A stretch of DNA of 64,000 bases from Herbiconiux daphne. GTDB taxonomy: Bacteria; Actinomycetota; Actinomycetes; Actinomycetales; Microbacteriaceae. Positions 7,725-16,527 of this stretch are shown in pieces. A model generated the notes under the pieces. It was given only the letters and a program-made list of their open reading frames with translations. It was not told the DNA's origin and searched no databases. The stretch lies in contig NZ_JANLCJ010000002.1 in NCBI RefSeq assembly GCF_024979295.1, positions 558,001-622,000 on the forward strand, written 5' to 3'. The translations under genes and the position numbers were made by a program. The number at the start of each line of letters is the position of its first letter. Positions within the stretch are counted from its first letter, which is position 1.

Positions 7725-9140
7725 GTGACCGATGCCTCCCCCACCCACTACGACGTCGCCGTGATCGGCGCCGGGCCCGCCGGAACCGCCGCCGCCCTTC
7801 GAGCCGCCGAACTCGGCGCGAAGGTCGTCGTGCTCGAGGCCGGCCGCGTCGGCGGCACCTGCGTGAACACCGGATGCGTGCCCACCCGCGTGCTGGCGAA
7901 GACCGCCCGCCTCATGCGCGAGTCACGGCTCGCCGGCGACTACGGCGTGGAGGTGGCGCGACCGTCGATCGACTGGCCCGCCACCGTCGCCCGGGTGAAC
8001 GAACGCGTCGATCGGGTGCGCTCGATCAAGCGCGAGACCGAGCGGTTCGCCGAGGCCGGCGTCGACCTGATCCAGGAGGGCCGGGCCCGGTTCGCCGACG
8101 AGTCCACGCTCGTTCTCGACAGCGGCCGTCGCGTGTCGGCCACGTCGATCATCGTGTGCGTCGGCGGGCACTCCCGGCGCCTGCCGATCCCGGGCAATGA
8201 GCTCGCGACCGTGCCCGAAGACGTGCTCGGCCTGCCGTCGCTCCCCCGCCGGGTGGCCGTGATCGGCGCCGGGAACACCGGGGCCCAGCTGGTCACCGTG
8301 TTCAGTTCGTTCGGCTCGCAGGTCACGCTGCTCGATGTGGCGCCGCGGGTGCTGATGGCGTCGGACGAGCAGATCGCCGAGGTCGTGTCCGCCGCGTTCA
8401 CCGAGCAGGGCGTGGACGTGCGCACCGGCATCGAGATGGTGCAGAGCCTGGAGCGCGGGCCGGACGGCGCGATCACGCTGCGGTGGATCGCCGACGGAGC
8501 CGAGCAGTCGCGCGAGGTCGACGCCGTGATCATGGCGACGGGCTGGCCGGCCGATGTCGACGATCTCGGACTCGAGAACGCCGGGGTCGACGTGGTGCGC
8601 TCGGCCATCCCGGCCGATCAGTACTTCCGCACCGCCGTGCCGCACATCTTCGCGGTCGGCGACGCGAACGGCCGGGACATGCTCGTTCAGGCCGCCCAGT
8701 TCGAGGGCGAGGCCGCGGCCGAGAACGCCGTGCTCGGCGCCAACCGGCGCACGCCGCACCATCTTCTGCCCGCGGGTGGGTTCACCGATCCCGACTATGC
8801 GGGAGTCGGCTTGACCGAGGCCCAGGCGCGCGACCGCGACCCGTCGTGCGTCGTGGCATCCGTCGCCTACGCGGCACTCGACCGGGCGGTGATCGACGAT
8901 CGCGAGACCGGGTTCCTCAAACTCATCGCCGACCGGCGCCGCGAACTCATCCTCGGCGCGCACGCGGTGGGTGAGAACGCGATCGAGGTGATCCAGTCGG
9001 TGACCACGGCGATGGCGGCCGGGGTCGACGTGTCGACGCTCGCGAACGTGCGGTTCGCCTACCCCACCTACAGCGCCGTCATCGGGCTGGCCGCCCGGGC
9101 GTTGCTCGCCGAGAGCCGCGACCCGACCGAGCTGGAGTGA
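7725..9140 (+). CDS. Class I pyridine-nucleotide disulfide oxidoreductase (Lpd/mercuric-reductase-like)
   Basis: A 471-residue flavoprotein. It has a FAD motif (VIGAGPAGTAAALRAAELGA), redox disulfide C46-VNTG-C51, an NAD(P) Rossmann motif near residue 185 (VAVIGAGNTGAQLVTVF), and FAVGDANGRDML near residue 310. The C-terminal dimer interface lacks the HPTxxE dyad of lipoamide dehydrogenase and reads FAYPTYSAV. The substrate is therefore probably not dihydrolipoamide, and a quinone- or metal-reductase-like role is possible. A GTG start is used. It stands alone, not next to 2-oxoacid dehydrogenase genes. Confidence 0.85.
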   Translation: MTDASPTHYDVAVIGAGPAGTAAALRAAELGAKVVVLEAGRVGGTCVNTGCVPTRVLAKTARLMRESRLAGDYGVEVARPSIDWPATVARVNERVDRVRSIKRETERFAEAGVDLIQEGRARFADESTLVLDSGRRVSATSIIVCVGGHSRRLPIPGNELATVPEDVLGLPSLPRRVAVIGAGNTGAQLVTVFSSFGSQVTLLDVAPRVLMASDEQIAEVVSAAFTEQGVDVRTGIEMVQSLERGPDGAITLRWIADGAEQSREVDAVIMATGWPADVDDLGLENAGVDVVRSAIPADQYFRTAVPHIFAVGDANGRDMLVQAAQFEGEAAAENAVLGANRRTPHHLLPAGGFTDPDYAGVGLTEAQARDRDPSCVVASVAYAALDRAVIDDRETGFLKLIADRRRELILGAHAVGENAIEVIQSVTTAMAAGVDVSTLANVRFAYPTYSAVIGLAARALLAESRDPTELE

Positions 9141-9146
9141 CCGGCG

Positions 9147-9635
9147 TCACGGCCAGACGTGCCGCTCGTCGGGCCTGATCGGTCGCAACTCAGGCGGCGC
9201 CGGCCAGTCGAGCGTGTACTCGAGCAGCGGTGCGTCGATCGCTCCGAAGTCGTCTTTCTTCACCCGGATGCGCGTGGTGTCGACCTCGGTGATGCGCACG
9301 CGCAAGGGGCGGGCGCCGGCCTCGGAGCCGCCGTGCGTGCGCGCGCCCTCGAGCATGAACGGCTCGGCCAGGTAGCCCAGCCCCCGCTCCTCGAGCAGCT
9401 CTTCGGCGGCCAGCCAGTCGACCACGTCGCTCATCGGCCGCCCCAGCAGATCGATCACGACGAAGCCGTCGCCCTCGGGGCGCATCCAGCCGACGAGCTC
9501 GCCGTCGCCGCGGCGGTGCTCGATCCAGTCGCGGCGGTCGGCGGCGCCTGGCTCGCAGGCGGTGTCGGGCCCGGCGCTGCCTGCCCTGTCCGCGTCGTCC
9601 AACCCGTCGCTCGTGCCGTCGGTGCTCCGTTCCAT
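9147..9635 (-). CDS. Hypothetical protein, 162 residues
   Basis: Soluble and acidic, with an N-terminal low-complexity stretch and then WIEHRRGDGELVGWMRPEG, DLLGRPMSDVVDWLAAEE and RVKKDDFGAIDAP. I believe close relatives occur as conserved hypotheticals in Micrococcales, but I recognise no functional domain. Start is the ATG giving MERSTDGT. It converges closely with the upstream oxidoreductase gene. Confidence 0.65.
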   Translation of the reverse strand: MERSTDGTSDGLDDADRAGSAGPDTACEPGAADRRDWIEHRRGDGELVGWMRPEGDGFVVIDLLGRPMSDVVDWLAAEELLEERGLGYLAEPFMLEGARTHGGSEAGARPLRVRITEVDTTRIRVKKDDFGAIDAPLLEYTLDWPAPPELRPIRPDERHVWP

Positions 9636-9720
9636 GCCGCCGACGTTACCAAGTCGGATGCCGCGGCAGCCGCTTCGTGACGTGCTCGCCGGGCCCGCGC
9701 CCAGCCGCGACCGATAGTCT

Positions 9721-9750
9721 CCGAGCCACAACGATCCGAGCCACAACGAT
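9721..9750. repeat. Tandem 15-bp duplication
   Basis: CCGAGCCACAACGAT occurs twice head to tail, just upstream of the small gene that begins 14 bases later. It lies in the leader of that gene, so it may affect its expression. Confidence 0.8.
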
Positions 9751-9763
9751 GCGGAGACCAGCG

Positions 9764-10000
9764 ATGGACAGCAACTACAAGATGTCTCAGACCGATGTGC
9801 ACGAGTTCGAGATCCGCGAGAAGCCGGGCGGGGTGTTGCGCGCCACCATCGCGCGCCAGCCCGACGGCAGTTGGACGACCCACCCCGAAGACTCCCCCGC
9901 CGGCGACCGGCCTCCCGCATTCGACGACCGCCCCACCCCGCAAGCCGCCTTCAACGCCTTCATCGAGTGGGCGAACGGCGGCCCCGCCGCGGACGAGTAG
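9764..10000 (+). CDS. Small hypothetical protein, 78 residues
   Basis: Starts with MDSNYKMSQTDVHEF and continues with an alternating polar pattern (EIREKPGGVLRATIARQPDGSW) that would fit a small beta-sheet protein. It ends AFNAFIEWANGGPAADE. No family recognised. The start is the first ATG after the duplicated 15-mer. Confidence 0.55.
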   Translation: MDSNYKMSQTDVHEFEIREKPGGVLRATIARQPDGSWTTHPEDSPAGDRPPAFDDRPTPQAAFNAFIEWANGGPAADE

Positions 10001-10099
10001 GCCTGGTCGCGGCGCGCACCGCACCGCGCTAGTCCGCGGTCGCCGTCGCTCGCGCTGCCACCCCACGAGGGCGTGAGACGCGCCGCAGCCGCCCGTGCT

Positions 10100-11307
10100 T
10101 TAGGGCGCACCCGGGAGCGACTCGCACGGAATCCCGTCCTTGTCGTTGCCGTCGAGCCCGGCGATGTCGCCGTAGTACGGGAAGTAGGTGTCGTACCACG
10201 CTTTCGCGGCCGCCCAGTTCGGAAAGTCGGAGCAGTTCTTCGAGTCACCCGGGTTCGCCGGAGGCCCAGGCGGCTGGGGCGGGTCAGGCACCACGACCAC
10301 GGGAGGCGGAGGCGGGGGCGGGCACACGAACAACGACGCCACGGCGTCAGACACGGAGTTCGGTCCTCCCAGGATGACCCGTTGGGTCGAGCCGTACGAA
10401 TTCACCCGGTCGGCGATTCCCTGCGTCACACAGGTTCCCGGCACGACGAACAGCGGGGCCGCGAGGGTGCCGGCGAGCACACCACCCGCCAGCGCGTCGG
10501 CGAAGGTCGAGCCGGTCGCGAGAAACACCTGGGTCGCGGTCGGAAAGGCTTCCGCGTTGATGTTGACCGATGCCTCATACCGATCCGCGCCTCCGATGCG
10601 GCTGGTGGGAACGAGGCTGCTCAAAGACGACTCCACACTGGGCGAGACGGAGTTCGGGCCACCCGCGACGATGGCCCGCTGCGGGTGCAGCAACTCGATG
10701 AGAGGGGGCACCGCGGAGTCAAGCCCGGATGCGCCGCCGTTCACGAGCAGCACCGCGCCGCCTAAGGCGCCGGCCGCCGAACTCGCCGACAGCGCATCGG
10801 GGAATTTCGCCCCCGTCGCGACGTAGAGCCGTGTCACACCCGATGGGAACGCGTATTGCACGAGGTTCCGCGACACCTCATAGCGATCGGCACCTCCCAC
10901 GCGAACGACTTCCGCCTCGGGCAGGATCGCGGAGATCGTGTCGGCGACCGCGTCGCTCACCGAGTTCACGCCCCCGACGATCACGACCTTCTGGGGGTGC
11001 AGCCGCCCGAGTTCATCGGCGACGCCCTGCGGCATCTGGGCGGTCAGGGTCAGCAGAAGCGGCCCACCCTCCCTTGCCGCGGCCGGACCGGCACTCAACG
11101 CGTCGGGATAGTCGGTGCCTTTTGCGACATAGACCACCGGCACAACCGGCTGGGTCGTTTCGCCAGGTGCGGCGGCGGCGGGTCCACCGTCGTCGCGTGC
11201 GCTGGAGCGGCAAGACCGATCAGGGTGCCACTGATCAAAAGGGGAAGAGCAGCGGCGAGAAGCTTCGACAACCGTCGGCCCGGGACATCCCCCGTTCGGG
11301 GCGGCAC
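10100..11307 (-). pseudogene. Secreted cell-wall-binding (CWB2) protein with excalibur domain, frameshifted after the signal peptide
   Basis: A clean signal peptide (KLLAAALPLLISGTLIGLAA, then PAHA) is in one frame. All later coding sequence is in another: three or four CWB2 repeats (VYVAKGTDYPDALSAGPAA, RVGGADRYEVSRN, FPDALSASSAAG), a poly-Pro linker, and a C-terminal excalibur motif with DGNDKDGIPCE. The switch falls around 11170 to 11190, at a GGC-repeat/G-run. The first CWB2 unit also lacks its usual RVxGxDRY start. It would anchor to wall polymers and bind calcium if intact. Either the gene is decayed or there is a sequence error. The start (GTG overlapping the TAG of the AraC gene) is tentative. 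Confidence 0.65.
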
Positions 11308-12122
11308 TACGATCCGCTCGACACGACTCCATGCGCGTAGCGCGCGGGGGTGACGCCGAAGCGCGCCTTGAAGGCGGCGATGAAGCTGCTGACCGACTCG
11401 TAGCCGACCGCGCCCGCGACGTTCTGCACGGCCTGACCGCGGGCGAGCAGACCCGCCGCCGCATGCAGCCGAGCCTGGACGCGCCACTCACGGAAGGTGT
11501 TCCCCGTGTCGGCCACGAAGGCCCGCGCGATGGTCTTCGCACTTACTCCGAGGCCACCGGCCCACTCACGCAGGTCCCGGGAGTCGGCCGGATTCTCCAG
11601 CAGCGTCGTCGCGATCGCCCGGGCTCGCGGGTCGCGCGGCAGGGCCACCACGTCGTGCTGCACGGGCGACTCCTGCAGCAGATCGACCAGCAGCGCCCGG
11701 CAGGCCCGCCGCCTGGCGAGGTCGGGCACACCCTGGCAGAGGTGCAGCATGAGCGACGCGGCCAGGTCATCGGCGCGCAGGGTGCGCGGGCGGCCCCAGC
11801 GGTCGCCCTCGGGTCGCAGCGCCGGGTCGGCATAGACGCTGATCAGTTCGCCCGGCTCGCCGAAGCCCATCTCGTGCATCATGCCGGCGGGGATCCACGC
11901 GAAGTGCTCCCGGCGCAGGTGCCACCGCTCGCCGGCCACGATCAGCTCCATCGATCCGCTGCTCATCCAGGCCAGCTGATCCTCCTGGTGCTGGTGCAGG
12001 TCGAAGACCGTGCCCGAGTCGACCCGCGATCGCGAGGCGCTGAAATTCTCGGATGTCGCCTCAGCGGCATTCCCGGCCCATGAGGGCATCGCTACCAGGC
12101 CGGAATGTTCGGCACGGGACAT
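11307..12122 (-). CDS. AraC-family regulator of the siderophore-uptake cluster
   Basis: A 271-residue protein. The N-terminal cupin-like sensor has DLHQHQEDQLAW and HLRREHFAWIPAGMMHEMGF. The C-terminal double helix-turn-helix has LREWAGGLGVSAKTIARAF and VAGAVGYESVSSFIAAFKARFG, ending with the family's TPARY. It diverges from the iron-siderophore binding protein across a DtxR-like box. It resembles cupin-AraC regulators that sense siderophores and activate their uptake, but the ligand is inferred only from context. Confidence 0.85.
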   Translation of the reverse strand: MSRAEHSGLVAMPSWAGNAAEATSENFSASRSRVDSGTVFDLHQHQEDQLAWMSSGSMELIVAGERWHLRREHFAWIPAGMMHEMGFGEPGELISVYADPALRPEGDRWGRPRTLRADDLAASLMLHLCQGVPDLARRRACRALLVDLLQESPVQHDVVALPRDPRARAIATTLLENPADSRDLREWAGGLGVSAKTIARAFVADTGNTFREWRVQARLHAAAGLLARGQAVQNVAGAVGYESVSSFIAAFKARFGVTPARYAHGVVSSGS

Positions 12123-12175
12123 GTCGGTGTCCTTCTCGAGTGATCGGTGTCCGCTCGCGGTGATGGCGCCGGAGT

Positions 12176-12194
12176 TTAGGCAAGGCTAACCTGA
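12176..12194. promoter_or_regulatory. DtxR/IdeR-like iron box
   Basis: TTAGGCAAGGCTAACCTGA matches the actinobacterial consensus TTAGGTTAGSCTAACCTAA at 16 of 19 positions. It lies between the divergent AraC and siderophore-binding-protein genes, 86 bases ahead of the latter. The expected effect is iron-dependent repression of uptake. Confidence 0.8.
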
Positions 12195-12279
12195 CTGCGT
12201 CCTGCGCGCCACTCTCCGGGCGTGGCCCGCCACCCCCGCCTCCCACTCCGCGATCACCCACCAGCTCGACGAAGGAACC

Positions 12280-13350
12280 ATGAACGTCACCTCTTCCGGC
12301 CGGCGCGGCGCAGCATCCGTCGCCGCCCGCCTGCTCGCCGTCACCGCCACCCTCGCCCTCGCGGGCGGAGCCCTCGCCGGCTGCAGCAGCTCGAGCGAGG
12401 CCGCCGCCGCCAACCCGGACTACACCACCGAACCCTCCGACAGCTTTCCCGTGACCGTCGAGCACCAGTTCGGTGAGACCACGATTCCGGCCGAGCCCCA
12501 GCGGGTCGTGGTGGTGGGCCTGACCGAGCAGGACATCCTGCTCGAACTCGGCGTGACCCCGATCGCCACCACCGAGTGGTATGGCGAGCAGCCCTACGCG
12601 GTGTGGCCCTGGGCGGCCGACCTGCTGGGCGACGCCGAGCCGACCGTGCTCGACCAGACCGACGGCCTCGAGTTCGAGAAGATCGCCTCGCTGAAGCCCG
12701 ACCTGATCGTGGGCACCAATGCCGGCCTGAGCGAGGAGGACTACGAGAAGCTCAGCGACATCGCTCCCACCGTGACGAGCGTGGAGGGCTCCGGCCTCTA
12801 CTTCTCGAGCTGGCAGGACCAGACCCGCCAGGTGGCCAAGGCCGTCGGCCGCTCGGCCGAGGGCGAAGAGCTGATCGAGGGCGTCGAGACGGCCTACGCC
12901 GAAGCCGCGGCCGCGCATCCGGAGTTCGCCGGGCTCACCGCGAGCTTCTCGCAGGGCACACCCTATGACGGCAACATGTACGTCTACCCCGACGGCCTCA
13001 ACACCGACTTCCTCACCGACCTGGGCTTCGTGATGACTCCCGGCCTCGAGGAGTACGCCGTCGACGAGGGTCAACAGGCCCTCATCTCGCCCGAGAACAT
13101 GGGCCTGATCGACGCGGACGTCATCGTGTTCGCCACCGAGACCGCCGAGGGCGTCGACGAGGTGCTGAACTTCGGCACCACCTCGAGCCTCGAGGCCGTG
13201 ACCGGCGGCCACGCCGTCTTCACCGACCCCGAGCTGTCGGGCGCGATCTACTTCCTCACCCCGCTGAGCCAGAAGTTCGTGCTCGAGAAGCTGGTTCCGC
13301 GCCTGGTCGACGCCGTGAACGGCGACGCGCCGCAGAGCATCGAGGGCTGA
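12280..13350 (+). CDS. Iron-siderophore ABC transporter substrate-binding lipoprotein
   Basis: A 356-residue protein. A twin-arginine-free lipoprotein signal ends in the lipobox LAGC (Cys at 38). A periplasmic-binding fold of the FepB/FhuD class III type follows: TTIPAEPQRVVVVGLTEQD, FEKIASLKPDLIVGTNAG and the C-terminal LTPLSQKFVLEKLVPRL. It sits on the outer face of the membrane and delivers a ferric siderophore to the permeases encoded directly downstream. An iron box is upstream. The particular siderophore cannot be deduced. Confidence 0.92.
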   Translation: MNVTSSGRRGAASVAARLLAVTATLALAGGALAGCSSSSEAAAANPDYTTEPSDSFPVTVEHQFGETTIPAEPQRVVVVGLTEQDILLELGVTPIATTEWYGEQPYAVWPWAADLLGDAEPTVLDQTDGLEFEKIASLKPDLIVGTNAGLSEEDYEKLSDIAPTVTSVEGSGLYFSSWQDQTRQVAKAVGRSAEGEELIEGVETAYAEAAAAHPEFAGLTASFSQGTPYDGNMYVYPDGLNTDFLTDLGFVMTPGLEEYAVDEGQQALISPENMGLIDADVIVFATETAEGVDEVLNFGTTSSLEAVTGGHAVFTDPELSGAIYFLTPLSQKFVLEKLVPRLVDAVNGDAPQSIEG

Positions 13351-13379
13351 CCCTGCCTGACACCACGCCGCGAACGCCC

Positions 13380-14471
13380 GTGCCGCCGACCGCGCCGCAC
13401 GGGCGTTCCGGGCTGTCCGCCGGCGACGCCGAAGCCGCCGCAGCCGAGGCGCTCGCGAGATCGACCACGCCCCGCTCCGCGAACCGCAGGCGGCTGGTGG
13501 GTCTCGTGATCGCGGTGGCCGCGCTCCTGGCCGCCATCGTGCTCAGCATCCTCGTGGGCTCGAACCACCTGGGCCCGGCCGAGCTCTGGCACGCCCTCAC
13601 CGCCTATTCGGGCACGCTCGGCGACCAAGTGGTGATCGACCTACGGGTTCCGCGCACGGTGGCGGCCGTGGTCGTAGGAACGGGCCTCGGGGTGTCGGGG
13701 GCCGTCATCCAGGGCCTCACCCGCAACCCGCTCGGCGACCCCGGCATCCTCGGCGTCGACGCCGGCGCCGGGCTGTTCGTCGCGATCGGTGTGCTGCTCG
13801 GCGCGAGCACGCCCGTGCAGTACCTGCCGTTCGCGTTCCTCGGCGCGCTCGTGCTGACCGTGCTGGTCTACGTCGTGGGGTCGGCGGGCCGCGGCGCCCC
13901 CGATCCCGTGCGGCTCACCCTCGCCGGCGTCGCTCTGGCCGCCGTGCTGACGGGCATCACCACGGCGATGACCCTGCTCGACCCGGTGACGTTCAACAAG
14001 CTGCGGGCCTGGAACGCCGGCTCGTTCGTCGAGCGCGGTTTCGACGTCATCCTGCCGGCCCTGCCGTTCGTGGTGATCGGCGTCGTGCTGGCACTCCTCT
14101 GCGCCCGCTCGCTGAACGCGATGGGCCTCGGCGACGACCTCGCCTCGTCGCTCGGCACCCACATCCTGCGCACCCGGGTTCTCGCGGTGGCGGCCATCAC
14201 GCTGCTCGCGGGCGCCGCCACGGCCATCGCCGGTCCGGTGGCGTTCGTCGGACTGATGGTGCCCCACCTCGCGAGATGGATCGTCGGGCCCGACCAGCGC
14301 TGGATCATCCCCTACTCCGTCGTCATCGCCCCGACGGTGCTGCTGGTGTCGGATGTCATCGGCCGCGTCATCCTGTGGCCGAGCGAGGTGCCGGTGGGCG
14401 TGGTGACGGCCTTCGTGGGCGCGCCCGTGCTGATCTACCTGGTGCGGCGCCGGAAGGCGAGCTCGCTGTGA
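13380..14471 (+). CDS. FecCD-family iron-siderophore permease, first subunit
   Basis: 363 residues with about ten membrane helices. FecCD signatures are RVPRTVAAVVVGTGLGVSGAV, LTRNPLGDPGILGVDAGAGL, and GPVAFVGLMVPHLARWIVGPDQRW near residue 285. The 40-residue cytoplasmic leader is Ala/Pro-rich. The GTG start is plausible but an internal start is possible. It ends in a GTGA overlap with the second permease, so the two are coupled. Confidence 0.92.
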   Translation: MPPTAPHGRSGLSAGDAEAAAAEALARSTTPRSANRRRLVGLVIAVAALLAAIVLSILVGSNHLGPAELWHALTAYSGTLGDQVVIDLRVPRTVAAVVVGTGLGVSGAVIQGLTRNPLGDPGILGVDAGAGLFVAIGVLLGASTPVQYLPFAFLGALVLTVLVYVVGSAGRGAPDPVRLTLAGVALAAVLTGITTAMTLLDPVTFNKLRAWNAGSFVERGFDVILPALPFVVIGVVLALLCARSLNAMGLGDDLASSLGTHILRTRVLAVAAITLLAGAATAIAGPVAFVGLMVPHLARWIVGPDQRWIIPYSVVIAPTVLLVSDVIGRVILWPSEVPVGVVTAFVGAPVLIYLVRRRKASSL

Positions 14472-15523
14472 GCGCCGCCGTCGACTTCGGCACTCGCACC
14501 GTGGTGCTGCGTCGCGGGCCGTTCTCGGTGCGGTTCCGGATTCGCACCCTCGTCATGTGCGCCGCCCTCGCGGTCGTGACCCTGGCCGTGGCGGTGCTCG
14601 CGCTGTGCCTCGGTGATCTGCCGCTGACCGTACCGGAGGTGGTGTCGGCGTTCGCCGGGCAGCAGAGCGGAATCGTCGAAACGGTCGTGCTCGAGTGGCG
14701 CCTGCCCCGGGTGCTCGCGTCGGTGGTGTTCGGCGCCGCGCTGGGCGTCTCGGGCGCGATCTTCCAGTCGCTCACCCGCAACCCGCTGGCGAGCCCCGAC
14801 ATCATCGGGCTCTCGGCGGGATCGTATGCCGGTGGGCTGGTCGTGATCATCCTCGCCGGAGCCGCGGGCGGTTCGCTGCCGGTCGCGGGCGGTGCGATCG
14901 TCGGAGGGCTGGTCGCGGCCGCGCTGGTGTATCTGCTGGCCTACCGGCGAGGGGTGCAGGGGTTCCGGCTGATCGTCGTGGGCATCGGCATCTCGGCGAT
15001 GCTCGAGGCGCTCAGCATCTACCTGGTGCTGCGAGCGAAGCTCGAGGTGGCGATGGCCGCCGCCATCTGGGGCGCCGGTTCGCTCAACTCGGTGGGGTGG
15101 TCGCAGTTCGTGCCCGCGTTCGCCGTGATCGCCGTGACCTTCGTCGCCCTGGGCGCGCTCAGCCGCCCGATGCGGCAGCTCGAACTCGGCGACGACGCCG
15201 CGAGGTCGCTCGGCTCGCGGGTCGAGCCCGCGCGCCTCGGTCTCGTCGTGTGCGCGGTCGCCCTCACGGCGCTCGTCACCGCCGCCGCCGGACCGATCGC
15301 GTTCGTCGCCCTCGCGGCACCTCAGATCGCGCAGCGGCTCACCCGCACCGCCGGCATCGCGCTCGTGCCGTCGGCCTTTCTGGGGGCGCTCGTGCTGGCG
15401 GTGTCCGACATCCTCGCCCAGCACGCACTGCCCGCCCCACTGCCGGTGGGCCTCGTGACCGTCGTCATCGGCGGCGCCTACCTCACCTGGCTCCTCATCC
15501 ACGAAGCACGGAGACGACCATGA
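14468..15523 (+). CDS. FecCD-family iron-siderophore permease, second subunit
   Basis: 351 residues, the partner of the preceding permease. WRLPRVLASVVFGAALGVSG, LTRNPLASPDIIGLSAG, SLGSRVEPARLG and GPIAFVALAAPQIAQRLT are typical. The GTG start overlaps the previous stop, and the stop overlaps the ATG of the ATPase gene (ATGA). Together they would form the heterodimeric channel of a type II importer. Confidence 0.92.
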   Translation: MSAAVDFGTRTVVLRRGPFSVRFRIRTLVMCAALAVVTLAVAVLALCLGDLPLTVPEVVSAFAGQQSGIVETVVLEWRLPRVLASVVFGAALGVSGAIFQSLTRNPLASPDIIGLSAGSYAGGLVVIILAGAAGGSLPVAGGAIVGGLVAAALVYLLAYRRGVQGFRLIVVGIGISAMLEALSIYLVLRAKLEVAMAAAIWGAGSLNSVGWSQFVPAFAVIAVTFVALGALSRPMRQLELGDDAARSLGSRVEPARLGLVVCAVALTALVTAAAGPIAFVALAAPQIAQRLTRTAGIALVPSAFLGALVLAVSDILAQHALPAPLPVGLVTVVIGGAYLTWLLIHEARRRP

Positions 15524-16527
15524 CCAGCCTCGACGCAATGAGCACAGGCGCGATGAGCACCGGCGCGACGAGCATCGACGCGAAGAGTGCCGGCGCGATG
15601 AGCACTGGAGCGACGAGCACCGGAGCCGCGCGGCTTTCGGCCGAGGGCGTCACCATCGGCTACGACCGGCGGGTGATCTCGCGCGAGCTCTCGGTCGAGA
15701 TTCCCGCCGGATCGTTCACCGTCATCGTCGGGCCGAACGCGTGCGGCAAGTCGACCCTGCTGCGCGCGCTGTCGAAGCTCATCGCGCCGAGTGCCGGCCG
15801 GGTGGTGCTCGACGGCCGGTCGATCGCGTCGTACAAGGCGAAGGAGGTCGCACGCGTGCTCGGGCTGCTGCCGCAGACATCGCTCGCGCCCGACGGCATC
15901 ACGGTGGCCGACCTGGTGGCGCGGGGGCGGCATCCGCACCAGCGATTCCTGCAGCAGTGGTCGCCCGCCGACGAGCAGGCCGTGGTCGCGGCGATGGAAG
16001 CGACCGGCGTCACGGCGTTGTCGGGCCAGCAGGTCGACGAACTGTCGGGAGGCCAGCGGCAGCGGGTGTGGGTGGCCATGGTGCTGGCGCAGCAGACGCC
16101 GCTGATGCTGCTCGACGAGCCGACGACGTTTCTCGACATCGCGCACCAGATCGAGCTGATGGAACTGTTCACCGACCTCAACGAGCAGGGAACGACGGTG
16201 GTGGCGGTGCTGCACGACCTGAACCAGGCGGCGCGCTACGGCACGCATCTGATCGCGATGAAAGACGGGGCCGTCGTGGCGCAGGGCGCTCCGGCCGAGA
16301 TCGTGACAGCCGAGCTGGTGGAGGAGGTGTTCGGGTTGCGGTGCGTGGTGGTGCCCGACCCGGTGACGGGCACGCCGTCGGTGGCGCCGATCGGGCGCGA
16401 CCGCGGGGAGCGGAGTCGGCGGCGCACGGCGGGCGCTGGTGCTGGTGCTGGCGCTGGTGCTGGTGCTGGTGCTCTGGCGCCGGTGACGGTTCCGGATGCC
16501 GCCGACTCACCGGCTCGCGCTCGATGA
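15520..16527 (+). CDS. FepC-type iron-siderophore ABC transporter ATPase
   Basis: 335 residues. Walker A is GPNACGKST, the Q-loop is LLPQTS, the signature is LSGGQRQR, Walker B is LMLLDEPTTFLD, and the switch His is in VLHDLNQA. The ATPase core begins only at about residue 37. The first 36 residues come from a 15-bp tandem repeat (AMSTG units) that offers several in-frame ATGs. The C-terminal tail has a 36-bp GCTGGT repeat encoding Ala-Gly pairs, absent from ordinary FepC proteins. It overlaps the neighbours on both sides by four bases. Confidence 0.92.
   Translation: MTSLDAMSTGAMSTGATSIDAKSAGAMSTGATSTGAARLSAEGVTIGYDRRVISRELSVEIPAGSFTVIVGPNACGKSTLLRALSKLIAPSAGRVVLDGRSIASYKAKEVARVLGLLPQTSLAPDGITVADLVARGRHPHQRFLQQWSPADEQAVVAAMEATGVTALSGQQVDELSGGQRQRVWVAMVLAQQTPLMLLDEPTTFLDIAHQIELMELFTDLNEQGTTVVAVLHDLNQAARYGTHLIAMKDGAVVAQGAPAEIVTAELVEEVFGLRCVVVPDPVTGTPSVAPIGRDRGERSRRRTAGAGAGAGAGAGAGALAPVTVPDAADSPARAR
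15535..15624. repeat. Six 15-bp tandem repeats in the ATPase N-terminus
   Basis: The unit is GCGATGAGCACCGGC, encoding A-M-S-T-G, with diverged copies giving ATSID, AKSAG and ATSTG. Three copies carry an in-frame ATG, so copy-number change would alter start-site choice without shifting the frame. Confidence 0.85.
16435..16470. repeat. Hexanucleotide GCTGGT repeat, six copies
   Basis: It lies in the C-terminal tail of the siderophore ATPase and encodes alternating Ala-Gly. One copy has a C for the final T. It is a simple-sequence tract prone to length change. Confidence 0.85.

Noticed and set aside
15535..15624. CRISPR or mobile-element repeat
   Set aside because: In-frame 15-bp coding repeat without spacers.
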